Source: Bacillota bacterium
GTDB lineage: Bacteria; Bacillota; Clostridia; Christensenellales; UMGS416
Assembly (NCBI GenBank): GCA_023421955.1
Contig: JAEZSE010000045.1
Location: 1-64,000 of the forward strand
DNA length: 64,000 nt
Direction of reading: 5' to 3'
The notes beneath the pieces are model-generated. The model made no database searches and was not told the DNA's origin. It worked only from the letters and a program-made list of their open reading frames with translations. Position 1 is the stretch's first letter. Every line of letters starts with the position of its first letter. The translations under genes and the position numbers were made by a program. This document shows positions 1 to 7,779 of this stretch, one piece after another.

Positions 1-1
1 C

Positions 2-109
2 CACACCACGGTGCTGCACGGCTGGCGCACCATCTCGGACAACATGGCCAACGATGTGGAGATGCGCAGCCTGTTGGCCGATATGCAGCGGGAGCTGAAT
101 GGGAAGTAA
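2..109 (+). CDS. 3' end of a DnaA C-terminal-domain protein (partial)
   Basis: The frame is open from the left edge to TAA at 107-109 and encodes 35 residues beginning HTTVLHGWRTISDNMAND. HTTVLH resembles the DNA-contact signature of the DnaA C-terminal helix-turn-helix domain (RDHTTVxHA). A true DnaA rarely ends in QRELNGK, and degraded copies of the same tail recur at 2719-2769, 4990-5094 and 5940-5985. The source is therefore more likely a REP-associated (IS200-like) transposase with a DnaA_C domain than the replication initiator. The family call is an inference, because the N-terminus lies outside the window. Confidence 0.5.
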   Translation, partial: HTTVLHGWRTISDNMANDVEMRSLLADMQRELNGK

Positions 110-138
110 CGATTCATTTTGGTATTATGATAAGGTAA

Positions 139-166
139 GGGCCGCTCCTGTTGGGGCGGCCTTTTG
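139..166 (+). terminator. GC-rich hairpin terminator after the DnaA_C gene
   Basis: GGCCGCTCC pairs with GGGGCGGCC around a short loop and is followed by TTTTG. The same hairpin recurs at 2777-2803, 3858-3884 and 5118-5145, so it may also be a REP-like element. Confidence 0.7.
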
Positions 167-187
167 TATCGCTGCCTGCGGGCAGGG

Positions 188-252
188 AATCCCCCCTGCC
201 TCTGCGGAGGCATCCCCCCTTGAACACCTTTCAGGCGCAAGGGCGGGTGGGG
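188..252. repeat. Palindromic intergenic repeat (CCCCCCTGCC...AAGGGNGGGTGGGGAGG family)
   Basis: This copy begins AATCCCCCCTGCCTCTGCGG and ends GGGCGGGTGGGGAGG. Close relatives, in both orientations, are at 7554-7609, 14053-14166, 17533-17715, 18767-18842 and 40460-40604. It looks like a miniature dispersed element. The 110-414 stretch holds this repeat, a hairpin and a second short repeat, and no gene that I can support. Confidence 0.7.
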
Positions 253-271
253 AGGTCGCTCTCTCACCATT

Positions 272-302
272 CTTGGTAGGGGCGGGGTTCCATACCCGCC
301 CC
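272..302. repeat. Short palindrome GGTAGGGGCGGGG...CCCGCCCC
   Basis: This is a second intergenic palindrome family. It recurs with variations near 17487-17516, 38268-38298 and 40408-40440, always between genes. Confidence 0.6.
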
Positions 303-414
303 GTGTAACATTGAATTTCATTCGTGCGTGTGAGTACAGCCCGGGACGGCCTCGCGCATCGTGTTTCACACGACGCTGCCGGTTGACATAAACCCGGGCT
401 TGTTTTTGGTTTGG

Positions 415-443
415 TTGATGGGAGGGGAGATAGTCTGTATAAT
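415..443 (+). promoter_or_regulatory. Sigma-A-like promoter (TTGATG-N17-TATAAT), dispersed copy 1
   Basis: TTGATG at 415-420 and TATAAT at 438-443 have a 17-base spacer. The flanking TTTGGTTTGG and the downstream ACATGCAGAT are shared with the copy at 5158-5187, so this promoter belongs to a dispersed unit. It would drive the methyltransferase at 509. Confidence 0.75.
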
Positions 444-508
444 GCCTATCACATGCAGATGATCTGAATTGTCGGAGGATTGTTTGCTGCGTAGGGGGAT
501 GTTGTTGA

Positions 509-1219
509 ATGAACAGTCAACTGGATGCGGTAGCAAAGTCTTATGACAGGGATATTGACTTGGGACGAAAAGGGATTGGTCCGGATCCATATGGAGATGG
601 GCTGCCAGAATATATCAAAAACGATCCCGACTATGCCGCTTTTCAAAAAGCCAGGGCAGAGGGGCTGGATTCCGACAGCGCACGCACGGAAATCAGGGAC
701 TATCTGTCTCCCGGTTCTAGTATGAACTTCGTTGACCTTGGCTGCTGCCTGAACCTTATGTTTAAGGGATATGCGGAATGGCCATCCACTTATCACGGCG
801 TGGATATCAGCAGCGAAACCATCAAGCTTCTCAAGGAGTTTTCAGCACATCACAATCTGAACGTCGGCGCGTTGACTTGCGGAAGCATCCACGAAACACC
901 TTTTGAGGATCACTATTTTGATTTGGGGGCCTGTATCGGAGTGCTTGAATACTTTGATAGGAATTTTGTGTCCAAAGCACTTGCCGAAGCGCATCGGATC
1001 ATGAAACCGGGCGGGAGATTGGTGCTTGATATTCCCGATAACGGCGGCAGAATGCGCCGCATCATGAACCTCATTGAAACGTCAATGGGAAGACCCGATC
1101 AGTTTGATCTGTCTCCTCAAGAATTTGAGGAGATGCTGCTTGGATACTTTGAGGTGGAAAAGACGGAGACAATAGACGGTGTGGCGATGATTCAATACTT
1201 TTTGAGGCGGGTAGTATAG
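509..1219 (+). CDS. Class I SAM-dependent methyltransferase
   Basis: The 236-residue protein has a Rossmann methyltransferase core. SAM motif I reads VDLGCC near residues 75-80, an acidic strand end GVDIS follows near residue 97, and CIGVLEYFD plus MKPGGRLVLDIPDN match the later motifs. The methyl acceptor cannot be predicted. The first 70 residues form a helical cap. The ATG at 509 lies behind a GGGGGA stretch and a TTGATG/TATAAT promoter that belongs to the dispersed repeat unit. It is a single-gene transcription unit in the accessory island. Family call is firm; role unknown. Confidence 0.85.
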   Translation: MNSQLDAVAKSYDRDIDLGRKGIGPDPYGDGLPEYIKNDPDYAAFQKARAEGLDSDSARTEIRDYLSPGSSMNFVDLGCCLNLMFKGYAEWPSTYHGVDISSETIKLLKEFSAHHNLNVGALTCGSIHETPFEDHYFDLGACIGVLEYFDRNFVSKALAEAHRIMKPGGRLVLDIPDNGGRMRRIMNLIETSMGRPDQFDLSPQEFEEMLLGYFEVEKTETIDGVAMIQYFLRRVV

Positions 1220-1302
1220 GCTGCACTGCAAGTGCCTTTTCCGCCGTGGTCGAGCAGAATCACATATCGTAATGTTTATGCGGGCGTATCAAGAGGTGCT
1301 AA

Positions 1303-2076
1303 ATGGATATCAACGAAATTCGTGAAAAGATCTTAAAAGAAGAGGCTGAATTTCCCAAAACATTTACACATTATGAAGAATGCAACTATGGCATATTGTT
1401 TTATGATGCTCAAAATAGAGATTCGAATGATAGCAACCATGCTGTAATATATCCTGAAAGAATTGGTAATCTGCGTTATGTACTACATGACATAGCCAAC
1501 TTCTGTAAAACAAAGAACGTGGGCGCTGACTTTAGCATTTATCATCCTTTTGTTGATGATTATTTTATTAACAACGCGAAAATATTGAAAGAGTGTGGAT
1601 ATCAATTCACGATTTGTCCTGATACCCGAATCATGTTGTTGGTGGAAGAAAACAAGATACAAATACCAAAGCGGCTTGAGATAAAACAGATTATCAAATG
1701 GGATGAGAGCATTGATCGGAGTGTTTTGGAATGTGTTGCCAGAAAAGAATATTTCAAAGATGTAATAAAAAATAGTATGAACGAAAACTATTTTTTGTTT
1801 CTTGGATACCTTGGCAACGAAGCTGTTTCATTGTTGGCATTTCATAAGTCAACGCATGGTATTACACGCTTTGACGAAATGGGAACTGCGGAAAAGTATA
1901 AGAGAAATGGTTATGCCCGTGAAATGAATGGCTTTGCTGTGGACTTTCTCCATGAACACGGTTTGCCGATGGCTTATCAATGGCCTACACACGTTTCATC
2001 GGAACGTATTACTACAGAAGCGGGATTCAGGGTTGCTTTCACCTTACCCTCAGGGTTTGCCACACTTGCAGAATAA
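1303..2076 (+). CDS. GNAT-family N-acetyltransferase
   Basis: The 257-residue protein carries a C-terminal GNAT-like fold. The stretch from about residue 160 (FLGYLGNEAVSLLAF) through FDEMGTAEKYKRNGYARE matches the acetyl-CoA-binding motif A, with a modified Q/RxxGxG/A loop (KRNGYA). The N-terminal half has no recognisable motif. The ATG follows AAGAGGTG with proper spacing. The gene is visibly more AT-rich than its neighbours, suggesting separate acquisition. The substrate is unknown. Confidence 0.7.
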   Translation: MDINEIREKILKEEAEFPKTFTHYEECNYGILFYDAQNRDSNDSNHAVIYPERIGNLRYVLHDIANFCKTKNVGADFSIYHPFVDDYFINNAKILKECGYQFTICPDTRIMLLVEENKIQIPKRLEIKQIIKWDESIDRSVLECVARKEYFKDVIKNSMNENYFLFLGYLGNEAVSLLAFHKSTHGITRFDEMGTAEKYKRNGYAREMNGFAVDFLHEHGLPMAYQWPTHVSSERITTEAGFRVAFTLPSGFATLAE

Positions 2077-2152
2077 GAGCTTGTGCATTTTTTTGCCGAT
2101 TATGGGCTGCGATCGGGTGCTCTGGCAAGGCGAACTATTGTTCCGAATTTGG

Positions 2153-2181
2153 TTGATAAATATGGGAATAAGTTGTATAAT
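2153..2181 (+). promoter_or_regulatory. Sigma-A-like promoter (TTGATA-N17-TATAAT), dispersed copy 2
   Basis: TTGATA at 2153-2158 and TATAAT at 2176-2181 share the TTTGGTTGAT...TTGTATAATGC context with copies at 415, 3927 and 5158. It lies upstream of the oxidoreductase at 2237. Confidence 0.7.
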
Positions 2182-2236
2182 GCTTATGACACGTGGATGA
2201 ATATGGATTGACGTTTATTTTTGGGGAGGAAGCAAA

Positions 2237-2707
2237 ATGAGCAAGTACGACGAAGCCATGAGGCTGCTGGATGAAAAATTCGGAAACAAGGACAACCTGA
2301 TCTCTCTTTCCACCATCGCGCTGGAACCGGGTGCCGATGGCAGAAGCCGCCCCGCCGCCCGCCTTGTGGATGCCTATTATGAAGACGGTGCGTTCTACAC
2401 GGTCTCCTACGCCACCTCAGCCAAGATGCGGCAGATTGCCAATAACCCCGAAGTAGCCGTTTGCTACATCGTGGAAAACTTCACATCGGACGGCATCGGT
2501 GAGAACCTGGGCTGGGTGTGTGACGAGAAAAATGTGCAGATGATGACAAAGCTACGCGAAATCTTCGCCGCATGGTACTACATAGCCAATCACGACGAAG
2601 ACCCCAACACCTGCCTGCTGCGCATTCGCATGACCAAGGGCCTTTGGAATGACGCCCACAATGGGATCAGAAACGAGATTGATTTTGTCAACAAGACAGC
2701 AAATTAG
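2237..2707 (+). CDS. Pyridoxamine 5'-phosphate oxidase-like flavin-binding protein
   Basis: The 156-residue protein has the length and pattern of small split-barrel FMN-binding proteins: RPAARLVDAYYEDGAFYTVSYATSAK followed by MRQIANNPEVAVC, the usual strand-helix-strand of the PNPOx-like fold. These proteins bind a flavin or F420/heme and reduce small molecules; the exact substrate cannot be assigned. The ATG sits behind GGGGAGGAAGC. It is a single gene with its own copy of the dispersed promoter. Confidence 0.8.
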   Translation: MSKYDEAMRLLDEKFGNKDNLISLSTIALEPGADGRSRPAARLVDAYYEDGAFYTVSYATSAKMRQIANNPEVAVCYIVENFTSDGIGENLGWVCDEKNVQMMTKLREIFAAWYYIANHDEDPNTCLLRIRMTKGLWNDAHNGIRNEIDFVNKTAN

Positions 2708-2718
2708 GAGCAAAGACC

Positions 2719-2769
2719 TGGAGATGCGCAGCCTGTGGCGGGCATGCAGCGGGAGATGGATGGGAAGTA
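2719..2769 (+). repeat. Degraded copy of the DnaA_C gene tail (copy 2)
   Basis: The sequence GAGATGCGCAGCCTGT, then GGCATGCAGCGGGAG and ATGGGAAGTAA repeats the 3' end of the gene at 2-109, with a small deletion that breaks the frame. The same GC-rich hairpin follows at 2777. It is a non-coding relic inserted after the oxidoreductase gene. Confidence 0.75.
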
Positions 2770-2776
2770 AGGTTTA

Positions 2777-2803
2777 GTAGGGCCGCTCCAGCGGGGCGGC
2801 CCG
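2777..2803 (+). terminator. GC-rich hairpin following DnaA_C tail relic
   Basis: GGGCCGCTCC and GGGGCGGCCC form a stem. There is no strong T run, so termination is uncertain; the element matches the hairpin at 139. Confidence 0.5.
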
Positions 2804-2833
2804 TAAAATTAGTGTTGCATTTTAGGAGACTCC

Positions 2834-3802
2834 ATGAATAAGAAGAGACGCGAATTACTTTCCACGAATCAAGTTTCAAGGTTGGCAACGTATTCTTTAG
2901 GCGGATATGAGCAGAAGGTCTTGCTGGATGGTAAAAAGGAGAACAATCCAGTTGTGCTGTGTTTGCACGGCGGACCGGGTTTTCCAGTCCCTTTTTCGGC
3001 GGGGTGCCGTGGGATGTTCCCTGAATTTACGGATCACTTTATCATGGCGTATTGGGATCAGTTCGGATGCGGAATCAACAATCATGCCATCGACGATCAC
3101 TTTTCAATTGATACATTTGCAGACATGACCGTGGATTTGGTGAAAGAACTGAAGACAGAGTTTCCGGAGAATCCACTGATTCTGTTTGGCATGTCTTACG
3201 GATCCGTTTTAGCGGCGAAAGCTGCGGCAAGAGTCCCGGAATTGTTAAATACCGTAGTAATCTATGGGCAGATTTTGAATCAACTGTTTTTTAATGAAGA
3301 AGTATATGAAGCCCTATCCCTGGCAGATTTGCCGCCAAGGGTCGTAAAACGCTTAGAGATGTTCCGCGAAGTAAAAACGCATACTCCCAATGATTTGAAG
3401 GAAATGGCGGCATTTATTCGTAAGTATACGCAAGGATATCAGGTGAAAACAAGCGATAAAGTACCAATGGGAGCAATTATTCAGGGGTTCTTACAGAGCC
3501 CTGATTATTCGCTGAAAGACTTTATGGCTGTGGTTAAAAACGGTTACATGAAAAACCAAAGCATTTGGAATGAATTGTTGCAGATTGACCTCACCGAAGA
3601 TATTGAAAGAATACAGGTTCCCTACCGTATTTTACAGGGCGATACCGACATTGTCACATCGACAAAAGCGGTTTCCCAATTCGTTGCAGAAAGTAAAAAT
3701 GGTTGCTTAAGCTTTCAGGTGATCGAAAATAGTGGCCATATTCCTGGTTCCAATGGAATGAATGCAGTTTTGGCAGAACTCATCCGATTGACAAACAAAT
3801 GA
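2834..3802 (+). CDS. Alpha/beta hydrolase (proline iminopeptidase-like)
   Basis: The 322-residue protein has the oxyanion motif LHGGPG near residue 45, the WDQFGCG segment typical of the prolyl aminopeptidase branch, and a nucleophile elbow GMSYGS near residue 120. The likely catalytic aspartate lies in QGDTDIVTS and the histidine in NSGHIPGSNG near the C-terminus. All three triad members are visible, so the enzyme is probably active. The ATG is preceded by TTAGGAGAC. No operon partner is seen. Peptidase or esterase substrate is not predictable. Confidence 0.85.
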   Translation: MNKKRRELLSTNQVSRLATYSLGGYEQKVLLDGKKENNPVVLCLHGGPGFPVPFSAGCRGMFPEFTDHFIMAYWDQFGCGINNHAIDDHFSIDTFADMTVDLVKELKTEFPENPLILFGMSYGSVLAAKAAARVPELLNTVVIYGQILNQLFFNEEVYEALSLADLPPRVVKRLEMFREVKTHTPNDLKEMAAFIRKYTQGYQVKTSDKVPMGAIIQGFLQSPDYSLKDFMAVVKNGYMKNQSIWNELLQIDLTEDIERIQVPYRILQGDTDIVTSTKAVSQFVAESKNGCLSFQVIENSGHIPGSNGMNAVLAELIRLTNK

Positions 3803-3857
3803 AGCCTGATTGCATGATGTGGGAGTTACCACATCTTCTGGTATCAGGATTCAGAAC

Positions 3858-3884
3858 GGGGCCGCTCCAGTGGGGCGGCCTTTG
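3858..3884 (+). terminator. GC-rich hairpin terminator
   Basis: GGGGCCGCTCC / GGGGCGGCC followed by TTTG. It is a third near-identical copy of the hairpin, here without the DnaA_C tail. Confidence 0.65.
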
Positions 3885-3926
3885 TTACTTCCTCCTGCCA
3901 TTGACCGGAGGTTCCTTTTGGTTTGA

Positions 3927-3955
3927 TTGATGGGGGTGGGGACCGGTTGTATAAT
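3927..3955 (+). promoter_or_regulatory. Sigma-A-like promoter (TTGATG-N17-TATAAT), dispersed copy 3
   Basis: TTGATG at 3927-3932, 17-base spacer, TATAAT at 3950-3955. The preceding CTTTTGGTTTGATTGATGGG matches the other copies. It drives the methyltransferase starting at 4011. Confidence 0.75.
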
Positions 3956-4010
3956 GCTTGTAATACAAAGAACATGATTCCTACAATCATTTTTGGTTCG
4001 GAGGTTTCTA

Positions 4011-4952
4011 GTGAGCGATAAACCTGTCGTCGATACCAGCAGCAACGAAATATGGAAAGAAGCGGATAACTTCGAAGACTGGGAAACCTCCCGACCATTA
4101 TTGTTCCGTGACGATTTACGCGATACGTTCTTCCGCTGGTTCCATATTAAACCATCCGATCATGTGCTGGATGGCGGATGTGCCACCGGTGTGCTGACCC
4201 GTTTTATCGCAAAGGGGCTGGATACTGGTTCAATCATAGGCTTTGATATCAGTCATAACTTTGTGGACTACGGCAACCGAAAAATTGCCGAACTAGGACT
4301 ATCCGATAAGGCGAAGATTGTACAAGAGGACGGATTCTCGCTGTCATTTGCGGACAACACCTTTGATGCAGTTGTCAACCACGCCTATCTGGGCGTTCTA
4401 TCAGATAACATGGCGGGGTTGTATGAACTCATCCGTGTGTGTAAAAACGGTGGGCATGTATCGGTGTCGGTATCGGGTAGAGGCTTCCCAGCCATTCATT
4501 GGGCAGGCGACAGCCCCTTTGTAGGAGAATCGCGGTTGAATGAGCTAATAGCTAAAAACGAGGAAGCCTACCAAAAAATCACCACCGGCGTTACGCTCAA
4601 GCAGGATTTATATTGGAACGGCTTCCGTTTCCCGCGATTGTTTGCCAAGTGTGGGCTCAAGAACATAACCATACACCCTTATGCTTCTGGGTTTTCATAT
4701 AACGATAGTTACTGGAGTGATGAGTTCAAGGTATACCGCATCAAATCCGGTATTGGACGCGAAATTGAGATCTTGGAAAAACAGCGAGAGAATCCCAAAT
4801 ACAGCGAATATGGCTTTATGCAGGAAGATTTTGATGAGTTAATAACTCTTTATCAACAAAAGCAGGTTTACCTGCTTGAAAGCATAACGAATGATGATTC
4901 TTGGGAATGGGACGCAAAGCTGCATTACATCGTGACGGGAACGAAGGGGTGA
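4011..4952 (+). CDS. Class I SAM-dependent methyltransferase
   Basis: The protein is 313 residues from a GTG start at 4011, chosen because CGGAGG at 3999-4004 is well spaced from it. Motif I is VLDGGCATG near residues 53-61, then GFDIS, and VVNHAYLGVLSDN...LIRVCKNGGHVSVSVSG as motifs II and III. The C-terminal 110 residues (YWNGFRFPRLFAKCGLKNI onward) form a substrate-binding part I do not recognise. It is unrelated in detail to the methyltransferase at 509, so this is not a duplication. Confidence 0.85.
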   Translation: MSDKPVVDTSSNEIWKEADNFEDWETSRPLLFRDDLRDTFFRWFHIKPSDHVLDGGCATGVLTRFIAKGLDTGSIIGFDISHNFVDYGNRKIAELGLSDKAKIVQEDGFSLSFADNTFDAVVNHAYLGVLSDNMAGLYELIRVCKNGGHVSVSVSGRGFPAIHWAGDSPFVGESRLNELIAKNEEAYQKITTGVTLKQDLYWNGFRFPRLFAKCGLKNITIHPYASGFSYNDSYWSDEFKVYRIKSGIGREIEILEKQRENPKYSEYGFMQEDFDELITLYQQKQVYLLESITNDDSWEWDAKLHYIVTGTKG

Positions 4953-4989
4953 CTATGTCTAAACTACTCAATTGCCTGTATAAGCGCCC

Positions 4990-5094
4990 ATCGGCGAGAT
5001 TTTCAACCGCGACCACCCCACGGTGCATTTCCGACAGCATGGCCAATGATGTGGAAATGCGCAGCCTGTGGCGGGCATGCAGCGGGAGCTGAAT
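4990..5094 (+). pseudogene. Degraded DnaA_C tail (copy 3), longest relic
   Basis: Reading from 4991, the relic encodes IGEIFNRDHPTVHFRQHGQ and then a stop. It then continues in another frame with the NDVEMRSL segment seen at 2-109. IGxIFxRDHxTVxH is the DnaA signature, which confirms the family of the 5' partial gene. Frameshifts and a TAG in place of AAG (5094-5098 region) show decay. It is followed by the hairpin at 5118 and the promoter at 5158. Confidence 0.7.
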
Positions 5095-5117
5095 GGGTAG
5101 CAAGGTTTTTGAGATTA

Positions 5118-5145
5118 CGGGCCGCCCCGGTGAGGCGGTCTTTGC
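5118..5145 (+). terminator. GC-rich hairpin terminator following relic
   Basis: GGGCCGCCCC and GAGGCGGTC form an imperfect stem followed by TTTG, equivalent to the hairpins at 139, 2777 and 3858. Confidence 0.55.
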
Positions 5146-5157
5146 TTTTGGGTTTGG

Positions 5158-5187
5158 TTGATGGGGATGGGATATAGGCTGTATAAT
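5158..5187 (+). promoter_or_regulatory. Sigma-A-like promoter (TTGATG-N18-TATAAT), dispersed copy 4
   Basis: TTGATG at 5158-5163 and TATAAT at 5182-5187. The TTTGGTTGATGGG context and downstream ACATGCAGAT are shared with copy 1. It is upstream of the nucleotidyltransferase gene. Confidence 0.7.
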
Positions 5188-5252
5188 GCCCATAACATGC
5201 AGATTTAATGCAGCCTTGATTTTCAATACTGGTATAGTCGGGGTGGTATGGC

Positions 5253-5909
5253 TTGAATTTGTTGATCAATCTAAGCAATTATTTGAGGGAAATGCAGATT
5301 GATTATGCTGTTTGCGGCGGAAGTGCTATTGACTTATTTATTGGAAGAAAGACTCGCCCACACAAGGATTTGGACGTAGCTGTTTTTTGGGATGACAGGG
5401 ACAAAATTGTTCAGCACATGCTCAATGAAGGATGGCTCGTCTTTGAACCATGCGGCCGTGAATATTTGCACAAAATTGTTTCTATCGATAATCAGAAACG
5501 AATCAAGTCCAATATCTGGTGTGTAAGGCCAAATAATCTCCATTATAGTTTTGAAGAACGAGAACCAGAAATGTTCTCGGTTGAATTTGATGGTACTGAG
5601 CAATTGGAGCTAGACTTCATTGAATTCCTCTTTAATAAGAGAGCCGAAGATGATTTTTTATTTGCCCGAAACACCAACATTAAAAGAAAGTTGTCAGACT
5701 CCATTCATAAAGCCGGAGAAGTTCCTTTTTTGGCGCCAGAACTTGTTTTATTGTATAAGTCTACGGCATTCAGTAATCCAGATTATCAGAAGGATTTTGA
5801 AAATACTGTTCCTTTATTATCAAATGACAGCAAGGAATGGTTGAGAAATGCTTTATCTATTTCATTCCCGGATGGACATGAATGGATGCAGAAAATTACC
5901 CCTACCTGA
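5253..5909 (+). CDS. Nucleotidyltransferase of the lincosamide/aminoglycoside type
   Basis: The 218-residue protein begins with a short helix, then CGGSAIDLFIGRKTRPHKDLDVAVFWDD, which is the polymerase-beta-like signature (GG, then DxD as DLDVAV) of small antibiotic nucleotidyltransferases. Later LELDFIEF may supply the third acidic residue. The family transfers AMP to hydroxyls of lincosamides or aminoglycosides, but members also act on unknown acceptors, so a resistance role is only possible. The start is TTG at 5253 behind GGGGTGG; no in-frame ATG gives a better option. AT-rich composition suggests transfer. Confidence 0.7.
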   Translation: MNLLINLSNYLREMQIDYAVCGGSAIDLFIGRKTRPHKDLDVAVFWDDRDKIVQHMLNEGWLVFEPCGREYLHKIVSIDNQKRIKSNIWCVRPNNLHYSFEEREPEMFSVEFDGTEQLELDFIEFLFNKRAEDDFLFARNTNIKRKLSDSIHKAGEVPFLAPELVLLYKSTAFSNPDYQKDFENTVPLLSNDSKEWLRNALSISFPDGHEWMQKITPT

Positions 5910-5939
5910 TAAGCAAACAACGCAGTAATCTGCATAACC

Positions 5940-5985
5940 GCTTTTCGGCGAGATCTTCCACCGCGACTCCGATGGGCGGCATTTG
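5940..5985 (+). repeat. Degraded DnaA_C fragment (copy 4)
   Basis: TTTTCGGCGAGATCTTCCAC then CGCGACTCCGATGGGCGGCA resembles the IGEIFNRDH-encoding part of copy 3 with several substitutions. It is only a short internal fragment, with neither tail nor hairpin. Confidence 0.5.
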
Positions 5986-6085
5986 AATTGCTGGTGGGGT
6001 GGGAGCAACCGGACAACAACAAGCACGATTTGACATGACACCACCAATCGTTTTGGTGTAATCTTTACACGAAAGGAGGGAGGCC

Positions 6086-7510
6086 ATGGAATGGATTCAA
6101 AGCCTTTCAAGGGCGATCAACTACATCGAAAACAATCTGACCAATGAAATCGGCGTGGATGATGTGGCCGGTCACGTGCACGCATCCAGCGCGAATTTCC
6201 AGCGCATCTTCAATCTGGTGACCGGAATGACGATTGGCGAATACATCCGCAACCGGCGGTTGACTTTGGCCGGGCAGGAATTGCTGCAAGGTAAAAGCAA
6301 AATCATCGACGTCGCCATGCGGTATCAGTATGATACGCAGGAGAGTTTCTCCAAGGCGTTTTCAAGATTCCATGGTGTTGCCCCTTCCGGTGTATGGAAG
6401 CGGAGCGCGAAGCCGAAGGTGTTTCATCCGCTTACCATCAGCCTGACGATACAAGGAGGATTCGCCATGTCACGCACACTGATCAGCCACATTCCCATTC
6501 ATCCGCTGCAATACCCTCAGCAAGGGCAGAACTATGTGTTCAACGGCTGTATGAAGTTCCTCATGGAGTGCGTTGGGGAGCAAAACGAGCAATACGATTA
6601 CTTTTTCTTTTCCGCGGTCTCCGGTGACAGTTATGTGCAGGTGTTCAATACAAACAAGGAGAAGTGGAGCACCTGCTTTTCGCAGGCGAAATTTGATCGC
6701 GAATTAATCAAACGGGTCTTTGATGCCATCGGGTATCATTTTACGTATCTGGAAGCGGCAGATTGGCGGAAAGAGAAGGACGCCGTCAAGGCAAAAATCA
6801 TCGAGTCAATTGACAAGGGCATCCCCGTGATCGGCAAAGGGTTCTATTCGGTTTTTCACGGTGTAGTGTTGCCGACCAGCGAAATCTCGTGCATCATCGG
6901 CTATGAGAATGACGGCGAGTGTTTTTACCGGCTGACCGAAGAATCGACGGACTTGGTTGCGTTTTCCCTGGACGATGCCCTGCCGTATACCTTTGTGTTT
7001 CTCGGGGAAAAGAAAGAAGCGCCGCCGGTTGCGCAAGTGTATCGGGACGCATTGAGGCTCGCACCGGGCTTGATGCGGACTCCGCCCTGTGACAATCATG
7101 ATGTCTATTTCGGCAACGATGCGTTTGAGCAATGGGCAAGGATGCTGGAAAGCGGTTTTTACCGCATGACCAAAGAGGAATACGAAGCGACCAACGCGAT
7201 TGCAAGCTGGTGGTACTATTGCATCTATGTTTGCATCATCGCCACGAATATTTACTCCAAGCAGCACACGACCGATCGGGCGATCCGATGGAATCCTGAT
7301 TTGGCTGCCCTTGCCCCGCTTCTGGATCAGGAGGTTCAGGCATTGGATGCTCTTGAGAAAGAACTGCAGGTAGCCGGCGGCGATTTCAATGTGACGTATG
7401 AGGTTTTGCAGGATGCCGGGAAATGCAACGAGATTGCCAGGATTCTGAGGAAGTTCCCGGCTGTGCAGGATCGGATCTGTGAGATCATTGAGCAAGGGTT
7501 TCCATCGTGA
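6086..7510 (+). CDS. AraC-family regulator with a large C-terminal sensor domain
   Basis: The 474-residue protein starts at ATG 6086 after AAAGGAGGGAGG. Residues 1-110 are an AraC/XylS helix-turn-helix pair (INYIENNLTNEIGVDDVAGH, IGEYIRNRRLTLAGQELL, QESFSKAFSRFHGVAPS). Residues 125-470 have no GyrI-type pattern; they contain FNGCMKFLMEC, IDKGIPVIGKG and IIGYENDG, which resemble papain-like BtrH_N/C39-type ligand domains. The same GIPV...IIGYxNDG pattern occurs in the regulator at 10454. An imperfect inverted repeat ACACCACCAATCGTTTTGGTGT-like lies at 6038-6060 and could be an operator. Target genes unknown. Confidence 0.75.
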   Translation: MEWIQSLSRAINYIENNLTNEIGVDDVAGHVHASSANFQRIFNLVTGMTIGEYIRNRRLTLAGQELLQGKSKIIDVAMRYQYDTQESFSKAFSRFHGVAPSGVWKRSAKPKVFHPLTISLTIQGGFAMSRTLISHIPIHPLQYPQQGQNYVFNGCMKFLMECVGEQNEQYDYFFFSAVSGDSYVQVFNTNKEKWSTCFSQAKFDRELIKRVFDAIGYHFTYLEAADWRKEKDAVKAKIIESIDKGIPVIGKGFYSVFHGVVLPTSEISCIIGYENDGECFYRLTEESTDLVAFSLDDALPYTFVFLGEKKEAPPVAQVYRDALRLAPGLMRTPPCDNHDVYFGNDAFEQWARMLESGFYRMTKEEYEATNAIASWWYYCIYVCIIATNIYSKQHTTDRAIRWNPDLAALAPLLDQEVQALDALEKELQVAGGDFNVTYEVLQDAGKCNEIARILRKFPAVQDRICEIIEQGFPS

Positions 7511-7553
7511 ACTGATACAACGCCCCCTGGCCCCTCCTTCATGGGATTGGGCA

Positions 7554-7609
7554 AATCCCCCCTGCCTCTGCGGAGGCATCCCCCCTTATTAAGGGAGGGT
7601 GGGGAGGTT
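7554..7609. repeat. Palindromic intergenic repeat copy
   Basis: AATCCCCCCTGCCTCTGCGG...TTAAGGGAGGGTGGGGAGG is almost identical to the left half and end of the copy at 188-252. It lies between the AraC-type gene and the iron-sulfur gene. Confidence 0.75.
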
Positions 7610-7779
7610 GTTCTCACATTCTTCTTGGTTGGGACTTCCGTAATCGGTTTCGCCACAGAGGCTGAATAGATAATGCATTATCTTGGAAATGAGCTCTTAA
7701 CTAACTATAATGAACAAGAACTTTTGTTCTTTATCGGAACGGAGTTTTTACAGCCAAATATCCATAAAAGGAGATCGCC

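Noticed and set aside
2..109. True chromosomal dnaA at the left edge with a replication origin next to it
   Set aside because: The C-terminus is atypical, degraded copies are dispersed, and no DnaA-box cluster or dnaN gene follows.
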